Shown piece after piece: positions 55,261-64,000 of a DNA stretch of 64,000 bases; the stretch's first letter is position 1, and the number at the start of each line of letters is the position of its first letter. Source of the stretch: Myrica gale. Its lineage: Eukaryota; Streptophyta; Magnoliopsida; Fagales; Myricaceae. The position numbers were made by a program, and so were the translations under genes. The notes beneath the pieces were generated by a model. It saw nothing but the letters and a program-made list of their open reading frames with translations, did no database searches and was not told where the DNA came from. Where the stretch lies: contig OZ005613.1 of NCBI GenBank assembly GCA_963930655.1, forward strand, positions 9,928,501-9,992,500. The letters run 5' to 3'.

Positions 55261-56059
55261 CTAACTAAAGGGTTAATGTACATTTTAGTCCTTAGATTTT
55301 ATGTCATTTATTAAATTAGTTCTTAGATTTTAATTTTGATCAAATCCTTCCTCGGGTTATTTTTATTGATCGATTTAGTCCTTCCGTCTCCACATGCACA
55401 GTCAGCTAACGGAGTGCTACGTCACTACCAATCATATCGCGACATGTGTCATTTTTTGAAAAAAAAAACTAGGGAGGCAGACTCCCTCGCGCGACGGGAG
55501 CCCACCGTCGCCGGGGAGGGCTGCTCCCGGCCGCCCTTGAGCAGGGAAGCGGCAGGGGTGGCTCGCGGCCACCCCCCGCAGGTGGAGCAGCCCTCCCCTG
55601 CGACGGGGAGCCCAGATCTAGGCTTTGGGCTCCCTCACGGAAGGAGGCAGCCTCCCTCGCACGACGAGGGGAGCCCAGATCTGGGCTCCCCGTCGCCGGG
55701 GAGGGCTGCTCCCGGCCGCCCTTTAGCAGGGAAGCGGCGGGGGTGGCTCGCGTCCACCCCCCGCGGTGGGAGCAGCCCTCCCCGGCGACGGGGAGCCCAG
55801 ATCTGGGCTCCCCTCGTCGCGCGAGGGAGTCTGCCTCCCTTGCTTTTTTTTCAAAAAAGGACACGTGTCGCGATATGATTGGTAGTGACGTGACACTCTG
55901 TTATCTGACTATGCACGGGGAGACGGAATTGGACAGAAAGACTAAATCGATCAATGAAAATAACCCAAGGACTGATTTGATCAAAATTGAAACCCAAGAA
56001 CTAATTTGATAAATGACATAAAAACTAGGGACTAAAATGGACATTAACCCTTAATTAAA
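55261..56059. mobile_element. Non-autonomous Mutator-like element with GC-rich core
   Basis: GGGTTAATGTACATTTTAGTCC at 55270 is matched in reverse by GGACTAAAATGGACATTAACCC ending at 56050; the terminal inverted repeats extend about 190 bp. Flanks CTAACTAAA (55261-55269) and TTAATTAAA (56051-56059) are a 9-bp duplication with two transitions. The empty site survives upstream of RLK-7 (ATTAATTAAATGAATCTGCC, about 59639). The core (about 55485-55840) is extremely GC-rich and built of direct and inverted repeats of GCCGGGGAGGGCTGCTCCCG and GGGAGCCCAGATCTGGGCTC. Long frames in it are composition artefacts. No transposase. Confidence 0.88.
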
Positions 56060-57654
56060 TGAATCTGCCTACATGGTCTATCGTATACTCTGCAGACTGA
56101 TAGCTTTGTGTCAGCCAGAGGACATTGCACCATGAATTTGGCAGCTTCGTTTTGAGGGTTTTCTCGAGATTACATATGCTTCTACAAAATTACCATTTTA
56201 AATTTTAAAAGTTTACACATAAATATTAATATATTTAATTTAATTTTTAACAATTTTTAATATATTTTTTAAAATAATTATAACAAATCTTATTTTTTTT
56301 TATTTTTTATTTAATTTTAATATATTGTTTTTTAAACAATTACATGTCAAGTTTGGTTTTTTTAAAAAAAAAAATTATATTTTTTAAAATAATTATAACA
56401 AATCTTTTTTATATATTTTTTATTTAATTTTAATATTTTTTTATTAAATAATTACATGTCAAGTTTGGTTTGTTTTTTTAAAAAAATTATATATTTATTT
56501 TTTTAAAGATAATATAAATTTTTTTAAGATTAGTAAAAAATTATTGAGATTTGTAAAATATAGTAAAGATTGATGAAAAAGTGTTAGGATGGATGAAAAA
56601 ATATTGAGATGGATGAAATGGGTTAAGAAATTTGTTTAGAATGTTTTTGAAATCAAAACAAATATGATCTAAATGTTTTTAAAAATTTTCACTAAACTTT
56701 ATGCAAAAATTTATAAAATTTTAATATATTTAAATATTCACAATTTTACTAAAATTCTACCAACTTTTACAAAACAAAGCAAGTTTTGCCTAGGATCTGA
56801 AATCGAATCAAGCCGAAACAAATTTAATAAAACAAATCTAAAGATAAAATCATGCCTAAGAGATAAAGTTGACATGTATTATTTTTATTGAATGACGCAG
56901 TGAATTTTTATCCTCATATTTATAATTTTAAATCATAATAAATGCATGTCTTGGAATCCAATATTTTCCTAACCTATCCCTTCGAAGTAAAATAATGATA
57001 CTGTAAATGCCGATGTGTCATTGGGAGACTTTGCGAAGCAAAATGGAAAGATTATTAATACCCCTGACCAGAACAATGTGATCAGAAGTGCGAAGCCAGC
57101 CAGTGCCAAAGACTCGACGTGCGTGCAGGAAATACTACTGGATGATGGCCGAGCTATGGTCATTCTGTCACCTCCCGTACGGTTCAGAAGATTAAATGCA
57201 ACTGGCCCACTACCTTTGGGATGGCAATTAGTTACAAACAATGGATGGCTGGGTGGAGGGTGGAGGGTGCGGATCATAATTTTCCTCAGCCCTCTCGAGT
57301 CCCATTTTCCCAGATTTTGACCGATTCAAAAGCTATGGACTTTTTTTTTTTGTTTTTTTTTTGTTTTTTGCTGAAAAAAAGCTACGGACTCGAGTTAGAA
57401 GATATTCATCTCTTTTGCTTAGAGTTCCGTGGACTCCTTCCACGCCACTTGCAAACCGGGTCAAATTCGGCTCACTATCACAGATCAGCATTCGACTCTG
57501 TGGCTGTGGGGGCTTCTGAAAGCTCCCATTGGCTTATCCAAACTCATATATCTGAAATTTAATTTTTTCTATTTCTTATAAATACATACACGAGGATTTT
57601 CTTCAGAGAAAATGTACGTGACAAGGCCTCTTTCCATGTACCGAAAGCTTTTGC
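56060..57654. other. Duplicated upstream DNA and unassigned region
   Basis: 56060-56160 and 56787-56900 are paralogous to 59650-59990 upstream of RLK-7. 56200-56780 is AT-rich with short repeats (ATTACATGTCAAGTTTGG twice). 57000-57320 has a plus-strand frame (57015-57320, MSLGDFAKQNGKIINTPDQN) of normal composition but no recognisable family; I would not call it a gene. Confidence 0.4.
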
Positions 57655-59354
57655 TATGGTGGGCCACTCCATCCAATTCCATTACAATGACCTGAACGCC
57701 ACCTCCGAACGCTACCCTTGTACACAGTGGCGGATGAAAGGGGGGCCAACTGGGTCACTTGCTCCCTGGCCCCGGTTGGCCAAAGTTAGAAGTTAGATTT
57801 TTTATTTTTTTAATAGGTATTATTAAAAGAATGTCTAATATTATTTAATGACTCAAAAATTAATTTTAAATTTCCCTTATTTAATAATTTATGTAGAATT
57901 TTGCAGTTTAAACTTATTGTCTTTTATGTTTAATTTTTTTTATGTATCATGCACTTAACAAACTAAAAAAATTTCTTTAAAAAGACTTAACCTAATAAAC
58001 TATTTGCTAAATTACATCAGGAAATACTTATTTTTTTGTTCAGTATAAAAAAACTCCAAAAAAATCTCTCTCATTCATTCCATTTCCATTCTTTTTATTT
58101 CTTGATGTTTCTCGATTTATATCTTTGATCAGCTGAGATTATTGTAAACTTTGTACCGTAGTGTTTTTCGTGTTATTATATGTTTATTGTTGTGTTTAGA
58201 ATAGTTTTTATTATTCTGATTAATAATTTTGAGATACTAAGTATGAAAATACGAATTGAGAAGAAATAAGAAATAGACAAAAGTAATTAAAAAAATGATC
58301 TCTTAATAAGTTTGTTATTAATCAACAAAATATTACTTCAAGTTCACTGAAGGATTTAATAAATGATAAGTCTTCCACTTTTTATAGAATTCTAATACAA
58401 TATTTAAACAACAACATAATATGAGACTAACAAGGTCTATACTCATGAAGATGCCCCAACTTTTTCCTTTCTTTCTCTTCTATTAGCAAAGTATGTTCAA
58501 GTCAAACTTTTGGCTTGGTACAAGCTAGGTTCATGGACTATAATCAGCCGCTTCCTCCATAGTTGTAAACTCGTTCTTGACAAACTCGTTTGGGTGTTAA
58601 TAATATGTTATTTTTTTCATTAATTTTCAATATTTTAATTCTAAGGCAATTTTTTGCATTACGTAATAAAAAAATTATTGTAATTTTTTCTTAAGAGTTG
58701 AAGCCCCTATTCATTCCTGTTCCGCCACTGCTTACACAAGAATAACTCAAGAATAACTGAGGAGAACCATTGGTGTCGATCTTATACAACCATTTTCCAG
58801 TTCCAGTGCCATCTTCAGACTTCCAAGATGTTAGGTACCGGTTCAGACCCGTTATCCAGTCTAGCCCAAGTTTCATATTTGGAAGCATGGTATTTGTTGG
58901 ATAATCAAGGCTTTGCCATACCTTCCTCCTCTCATCACCGTCCATATTCAAGACTAGATTTCCTGAATCCAACAGCTGGGCAATAGTATTGTTTCTGGAC
59001 TCTGAACCAACGTTGGTGGACCAGATGGGTAGGTTCCGATCTTTTGCATTGAGTAAAAAGTTTCCATGAATATCGATAGAAAGAACTCCAGACCTGTCAT
59101 TAACTGGATTATCTCTGTTTGCTACCCACACCTTTGCATGTCCTGGAGCACCATGATACCAAATTCCAACGTAGCGTTTGGTGGACTTGCCGGGACTAAA
59201 GAAACCAAGGGCAAAATTGTCTCCGTCAGAGACTAAATTATCACCGTCTCTAATAGGTGATAGTTATGGTGTCCCGTGAAGTGCCAAAAGACAGAAGAAG
59301 AAACTGAAACAACGTTTGCAGAAAGAGGAACCTTCTTGCAAGATACATGGTCAT
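57655..59354 (-). pseudogene. RLK-7: receptor kinase fragment (5' half of exon 1) split by a hAT insertion
   Basis: From the ATG at 59354 the sequence is very close to RLK-6: signal peptide (MTMYLARRFLFLQTLFQFLL), B-lectin (MWVANRDNPVNDRSGVLSID) and the beginning of the S-locus domain. A 5-base loss near 59257, just after the signal peptide, breaks the frame. The coding part is interrupted by a hAT copy (57725-58730) and resumes at 57655-57724, where similarity ends at the position matching about 54316 in RLK-6. Everything downstream, including membrane and kinase exons, is absent. Confidence 0.92.
57717..58738 (-). mobile_element. 1.0-kb non-autonomous hAT copy inside RLK-7
   Basis: CAGTGGCGGATGAAAGG at 57725 and TGTTCCGCCACTG ending at 58730 share a perfect 10-bp terminal inverted repeat. 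CTTGTACA (57717-57724) and CTTACACA (58731-58738) are an 8-bp duplication with two transitions; RLK-6 shows the empty site. The right end is related to the 3' terminus of the full hAT element at 830. The left end has a GC-rich hairpin (GGCCAAC...GTTGGCC). There is no transposase. Confidence 0.9.
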
Positions 59355-60257
59355 GGCTATTGAGGTTGCAGGTTGGAGAAGTTTGGTGCATCGATCAGTG
59401 TGTTGAAATAACACAGTGCATGTGTATTCAATTGCCATTCCCATCCTAGAAGTACCTTTTCATTTGCGAACTTGATGTGAATCTCCACAGATGGCCCATG
59501 GGAAGTCAAGGTCGCATGAAGTACCCTCGTTTCATTGGTTGACTTCCCTCATTGACGCAGTCCGATCGATAATAATTTCTCTCTTCCTTTTCATACGGTT
59601 GGACGGGCAAGAAGCAACTACAATTTCGGTGACACATTATTAATTAAATGAATCTGCCTCCTTCGCCCAGGCTATCCTCTAATATTAATTAGTTTTGCTC
59701 AACATCTTAACGCAGAATCTTAAATGAAGGAGATAAATTTGAGAGCAACGGATTGACACATAAATTTTCAGAGTCTACATGGTCTATCGTATAATGTGCA
59801 GACGACTGATAGCTTGTGTCGGCAAGGGGACACTGCACCACGAATTAGGAAATGGTTGGAAAGGACGATGCTTGCTAGTTTTGCCTAGGGATCTGGGAAT
59901 AGATTCAAGCCAAAAAAAAAAAAATAATAAAACAAATCTAAAGATAAAATCATGCCTAAGAGATAAAATTGACATGGATTATTTTTTATGAAAATTTAGC
60001 AATTTAACCCTTAAATTTTACCACATTTACTTTTTAGTCTTTGAATTTCATTTTTTCAACTTTTAACCTTTAAGTTTACATTTTTTTGATCAAATAGTCA
60101 TTCCATCAGGAATTCGTTAGTGCGTTAGTTTCTCTAACGGAAAAGTCACATCAGCTGACAACTCAGCAGCTAATGTGATAAGAAAAATTGACATTTTAGT
60201 CCTTGAGTTTTAGTCCTTTTTATTTTTTAGTCATTAGGTTTAATTTTTTCAAATTTT
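59355..60257. other. RLK-7 upstream region and AT-rich DNA
   Basis: 59355-59990 is paralogous to the RLK-6 upstream region. 60000-60257 contains CCTTAAATTTTACC and CATTTTAGTCCTTGAG-type sequence, which resembles the end of a Mutator-like element, but no matching opposite end was found. No gene. Confidence 0.45.
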
Positions 60258-60530
60258 AGCCTGCAGGGATCTTGCCCTAGGCAGGGTTGCTCGGCAGAGC
60301 CGTCCTTCTACAAGGATCCTGTCCTAGGAAGGTACTCGGCGTTTATTGGGCCTCTACGGGGATCTTGTCCCGACCAGGGTGATCGAGTCAAGCCTACGAG
60401 GATATTGCCCTGGGAGGGTGCTCGGCGGAGCCGTGCTTCTGCGAAGATCTTGTCCCAGGAAGGTGCTTGACATTATTGGACCTTTGCTGGGATCTTGTTC
60501 CGGACAGGGTGAGCGATCGGGCTATACCTG
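60258..60530. repeat. 133-bp imperfect direct repeat
   Basis: GATCTTGCCCTAGGCAGGGTTGCTCGGC at 60268 recurs in diverged form at 60401 (GATATTGCCCTGGGAGGGTGCTCGGC), giving a period of about 133 bp and nearly two copies, with shorter GGGATCTTGTCC sub-repeats. Associated with the LTR element to its right. Confidence 0.75.
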
Positions 60531-61670
60531 AAAGGAATAAGAAAAGGGGTGGGTCGGATCCGGAGACTCCGATGCCTTAGTTAAATCTCAAGAAGGTTTT
60601 TATTATTAGAAAAGCAATTCAATCTTAAGAAAATATGGAGGAGACATCTGCCTATTTACATGTGGGAGAATTAGAATCCCAAAAGGAGTATAAAGGTTTG
60701 GGCTTCAGGATTCCTTATCTTACCGTTCTGAAGTATCTAGGACCCTTATTTCACCGGGAGTTCTGGAGCCTCTTGGATAGCTAGGTGAAAAGATCGAAAG
60801 ATTAATTCTTATTGAGGGTCTACTACCCAAATGATTAAATCTTGGAATCCTGCTGCGAGTATTAGAGCTTTCAATCACAATTATTCTTATCGAATGTTCG
60901 ACTAGGAGTTTAAGCTTTCGATGAGTTCTTGTATAATGGTTGAGACTACTTTGTTGGTGTAGGGGTGTCCTTGTCACAGACGAGTTGGATCAGCCGCTCG
61001 GGGCGGAAGTACTCGATTAGGATGCCTTTGGCACTTTGGAGAAAGTGGCTAGGTGCCTAAATTATTAGATAAGATAAAACTAAAAGGGGTTCATATTAGA
61101 TAAGATAAAATAGGATTATATGTTGAGATGAAACGAAATTATCATGTTAGATAAAGAGGTATTTGAGAAAGCTTTTTTTCGAGAGTTCCCACAGACGGCG
61201 CCAACTGATGAGGCCAAAAATCACCATAGTGCTCGGAAGCCGATCAATCCTACAAGTAAGAAGAATAGGGGGTAGCATTGAATCTAGAGACTCCGATGCC
61301 TAAGTTAGTTTTCTAGAGAGAGAATCTGAGTATAGAATAAAGCGTAGGTTTATTGAGGAGAATACCTGAGTTTTTATACCTGTACCGGTGTCACAATCCT
61401 ACTGGGAGAAGGCTTCTTAGGATTGTAGAGTCACAATCCTGCTAGGAAAAGACTTCTCAGGATTGTAGAGTCACAATCCTGCTAGGAAAAGACTTCTCAA
61501 GATTGTAGAGTTTTATTAGAAGAGAGCTACCGAGTAAGTAGATCATTATAAGGAATCTTTAATCTGTTAGAGTCCTATCCTTAGTCGGATAGCCGGGACA
61601 AGTCGTGTACTGATGGGCCTGAGCCCAAATGATTAGGCTTGTCAAGGACCGAGTATTTCATTGCGCATCA
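60530..61670 (-). mobile_element. Non-autonomous LTR retroelement (LTR, PBS, internal remnant)
   Basis: An LTR of 465 bp runs 61206-61670 with ends TGATGAGG and GCGCATCA. On the minus strand it holds a TATAAAAA box near 61373-61380. Next to it, TTGGCGCCGTCTGTGGGAA (61186-61204, minus) is a primer-site-like sequence of the kind seen in Ty3/gypsy elements. 60530-61185 is internal or related LTR sequence without coding capacity; the block CGGAGACTCCGATGCCT near 60559 and TAGAGACTCCGATGCCT near 61282 repeats LTR-type sequence. No gag or pol was found. Confidence 0.6.
61391..61510. repeat. 40-bp tandem repeat, three copies
   Basis: TCACAATCCTRCTRGGARAA begins at 61391, 61431 and 61471, exactly 40 bp apart. 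Lies inside the LTR, downstream of the TATA box in the reading direction if R begins near 61350, or in U3 otherwise. Confidence 0.95.
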
Positions 61671-63514
61671 GGTGGCTAGAGCATCTTATTAGTACTTACA
61701 AAGATATTACTTAGTATTAAATATTAGATCATCAAAATTAGCAGCCAAACTTATTAATTATAGTTAGCTCAGTGTTTCGTTTTTCGACAGATCAGGCAAA
61801 TTTTGCATTATTTACGTACGGTTCTCATCCAGAAGTTACAAGTCAGGGTCTGCGTAGCATGCATGTTACTGTTGGAACAAACATCATGTTGGTTTTCACA
61901 AAAGCTGTTTCTTCTAGGTATATCTGGAATAAAGGAGGCTACTAACAAAATTTAGAGTCAGACCGGCCCCCAGCTCCCTTCCATCTAGTTTGGAGTCCGT
62001 CAAAACTATGCTAAGTCCCCTTTTTTTTTGCACATTTTAACCCGAAGATTTGTTTAAGAATGACAGATTATTGAATTTGATTAGTTCGGAAAGCACTTTA
62101 ATGAATTAGTAGTCCGAACGCTAAAACGACATCAACACCATAGTTTAGTGGAAAATAATGAAGCTTTTTTTTATTAGAGCTCTTTTTTTTTCCCCTTCAA
62201 TTTTTAGTTTGGTACAACTAATATAGTTATGCTATTAATGACTTTGTTGGTTTTTACAATAAAGGAATAATGTGAATTCCTCAATAATAATGAAGCCAAT
62301 GTGACCCTATTGGAATTTCTGAGAAAAGGCTTTTTGGAGTAAGCACTGTCGGCATGACATGAACTTTCTTAGTTTAACTCACGTTGAATTGCCTCAAATT
62401 CGATTCTCCGAAAATCAAATCGGTGATTTAAGTCGGGAGTTGTACAAGATTGTGAGCCACCGCGCTAGCTTCTTCGAAGTTTACTCACCATCTCTATAGG
62501 GCCAACCTGGTGAGGTTGATAATCTACCATCTGCCTTGCATGTTGGATAAGATAGCTCACCCATTAATTGAAGAAAAAGCGGCCCCAAAGTGATGCCTTG
62601 TACATAGTGGGAAGCCAACTACCGAAGACATCATGAGTTAAAAAGAAAAGAAAAAAAAATTAATATTTAGTCAATAGGTTTTGCCCCATTTTAGAAATTA
62701 GTCACTAAAATTTTAGAAATATTTTGTTTATTAAAATTTGTGTTGTAAAGTGTGTTAGCATAAATGTTGATGATTTTGAAGTGTGTTACCACGTCATCAG
62801 GCTTATGCCAGCTTTGCCAATCGAAACGACAAGCAACTTTCGTTCAATTAAAATTTAAAATCCATCTGCACGACATCGTTTTCAGTTTGCACGCACCATT
62901 TACAACTCTTTCGAAAGAATGGAGCGCACCACACTTGTGCAACAGGCAGTTTGCACTTATCATCAGAGCTTGTGATTTTTGGAAAGGTTTTTGCGCAGAG
63001 AGGCTAGAAAGTTTTGCTATTGATTCATTCTTATCCAAAAACTAGGTGAAAGACTCCGTGATTGGAAAATAAAAAAATTGAATCTTATTGACTAATTTGT
63101 AAAATGAGACAAAACTTGAATATTGAATTTCTCAAAAAAAAAAAAAAAAAATCAACTTACCAGAGTCTGACGTTGTGTCGAACCTTTTCGACTTTCAAGT
63201 CCCATTATCGCTGGAATTAGGACAAGGACAATACTAACATACTCATTCAAAACATCCTTATGCCTTGTTAATGCAGCAGAATATATATTATTTACACTGT
63301 ATTTAAAACGGGTCGAACCATCTCTCCCCATTAATTGAAAAAATTGACAACAAAGTCAACACGCTTGGAGTTGCAAATACTAAAAACTGATAAACGAAGA
63401 GACGAATTAAAAGAACAAAAAGAAAAAAGAAATGACATTTTTGTAGTAGGAAAAACATTCAAAAGAATTAATTAGTCTAAAAATTTACATAGAAACAATT
63501 AAACATACACACCT
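61671..63514. other. Intergenic DNA, nothing recognised
   Basis: AT-rich DNA with short frames (62764-63045) lacking any recognisable domain. An A-run lies at 63136-63150. No repeat ends, RNA genes or receptor exons were seen. Confidence 0.5.
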
Positions 63515-63822
63515 TTAGCGTGCTTGAAAGTTCGTGATTGTCACCTGATTTACAGAATAAGATGGCTGACCTGCGACTGAGTCCGACTCATTCAAAGGTC
63601 TTCCGAAAATGAAAGCAGGTTGTTTAGGAGAAGGAAGAACAGTTGCTTCACTACGCAGCATGAGAAGAACTGCCATCATAGTGGGTCGATCCCCTGCATC
63701 TTCTTCCGCACATAAAAAAGTGCAATGTGAATGCATCTCAAGACTTCGTCGGAAACAAACGATTCTTTTACCGCTGGTTCAACTATCTCCAAGGCTCTAT
63801 CTTCTTTCCATATCTCCCAGAC
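63515..63822 (-). pseudogene. RLK-8: receptor kinase exon 7 with frameshift
   Basis: The last exon of a receptor-like kinase of a type different from RLK-1 to -7: WEIWKEDRALEIVEPAVKES, then RCIHIALF, and in another frame AEEDAGDRPTMMAVLLMLRS, ending NQVTITNFQAR and a stop at 63515. The acceptor is at about 63823. Six A at 63714-63719 (T on the coding strand) break the frame; two fewer would restore it. Upstream, intron 6 contains a hAT end at 63856, and the rest of the gene is beyond the window, so whether the gene is otherwise complete is unknown. Confidence 0.8.
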
Positions 63823-63855
63823 CTGTCATGTGGTTTAATAACATTCAAGTACAGA

Positions 63856-64000
63856 CAGTGGCTTATCTAACATATAAAATGAGGGGGGTCGAATTTTTAA
63901 AGCAAAATTAAAAAAAAATCATAAAATGTAAAAAATGTCTTAAAATTATAATATCGCAAATTAAGAACTAAAAATAATAAAAATAATAAAATACACTTAC
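63856..64000 (-). mobile_element. hAT copy, 3' terminus, running off the window
   Basis: CAGTGGCTTATCTAAC at 63856 is followed by sequence matching the 3' terminal region of the full hAT element (GGGGGGTCGAATTTTTAAAGC, then AAATTAAGAACTAAAAATAATAAA). It lies in intron 6 of RLK-8. The other end and any transposase are outside the window. Confidence 0.75.

Noticed and set aside
55336..55878. Long plus-strand frame (180 codons) and an overlapping minus-strand frame of 131 codons
   Set aside because: Both lie in the GC-rich repeated core of the Mutator-like element. GC-rich repeats lack stops by composition, both strands are open, and the translations are repeats with no domain.
57015..57320. 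101-codon plus-strand frame of ordinary composition upstream of RLK-6
   Set aside because: No family recognised, no splice context, and an antisense frame of equal length; kept only as unassigned.
62764..63045. 93-codon plus-strand frame
   Set aside because: No recognisable domain, no neighbouring exons, opposite-strand frame equally open.

Overview
The window is nuclear DNA from a flowering plant, most likely a eudicot. The evidence is spliceosomal introns with GT-AG borders, AT-rich intergenic DNA packed with plant transposon families (hAT, Mutator-like, PIF/Harbinger-like MITEs, Ty1-copia and Ty3-like LTR elements), a plant U-box/ARM E3 ligase, and a tandem cluster of S-domain (G-type lectin) receptor-like kinase genes. 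I cannot name the species. No tRNA, rRNA, CRISPR array or organellar/bacterial feature was seen.

Layout. 1-5.5 kb: the 5' end of a minus-strand Ty1-copia element (gag, PBS, 5' LTR) whose LTR is split by a nearly complete 4.4-kb hAT transposon with a perfect 8-bp target duplication. 5.5-10 kb: mostly unassigned DNA. 10.0-11.2 kb: an intact single-exon PUB8-like U-box/ARM gene on the minus strand. 11.2-15.6 kb: non-coding DNA with a MITE and a decayed hAT copy. 15.6-63.8 kb: eight S-domain receptor kinase units, all on the minus strand, called RLK-1 to RLK-8 from left to right. Only RLK-1 (15657-19801, seven exons, 840 codons) reads as an intact gene. RLK-6 has one visible frame-breaking lesion, RLK-5 has three, and RLK-2, -3, -4, -7 and -8 are fragments. 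Between them lie a hAT C-terminal fragment and a 116-bp-period tandem array (22.4-24.0 kb), a foldback element (24.2-24.9 kb), two decayed copia elements (26.3-30.4 and 37.4-44.0 kb), an RRP12-like pseudogene fragment (32.4-33.2 kb), a non-autonomous Mutator-like element with a very GC-rich core (55.3-56.1 kb) and a non-autonomous LTR element (60.2-61.7 kb).

The receptor units are of two types. RLK-1, -2, -3 and -5 share kinase exons of one type; RLK-4, -6 and -7 share another. The non-coding DNA between RLK-3 and RLK-4 aligns by eye with that between RLK-5 and RLK-6, so an ancestral two-gene block was duplicated and one copy was then gutted by transposons. The intact products would act at the plasma membrane, with an extracellular lectin/S-locus/PAN region and a cytosolic Ser/Thr kinase.

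The most unusual structures are: an inverted duplication of the RLK-6 3' coding end, with a later MITE inserted in only one arm; the possible conversion of RLK-6 into a secreted S-locus-glycoprotein-like protein by one frameshift; and a GC-rich hairpin of differing sequence next to the same terminus of several hAT copies. I see no wholly novel gene system. Exon borders and lesions were read by eye and need confirmation by alignment.
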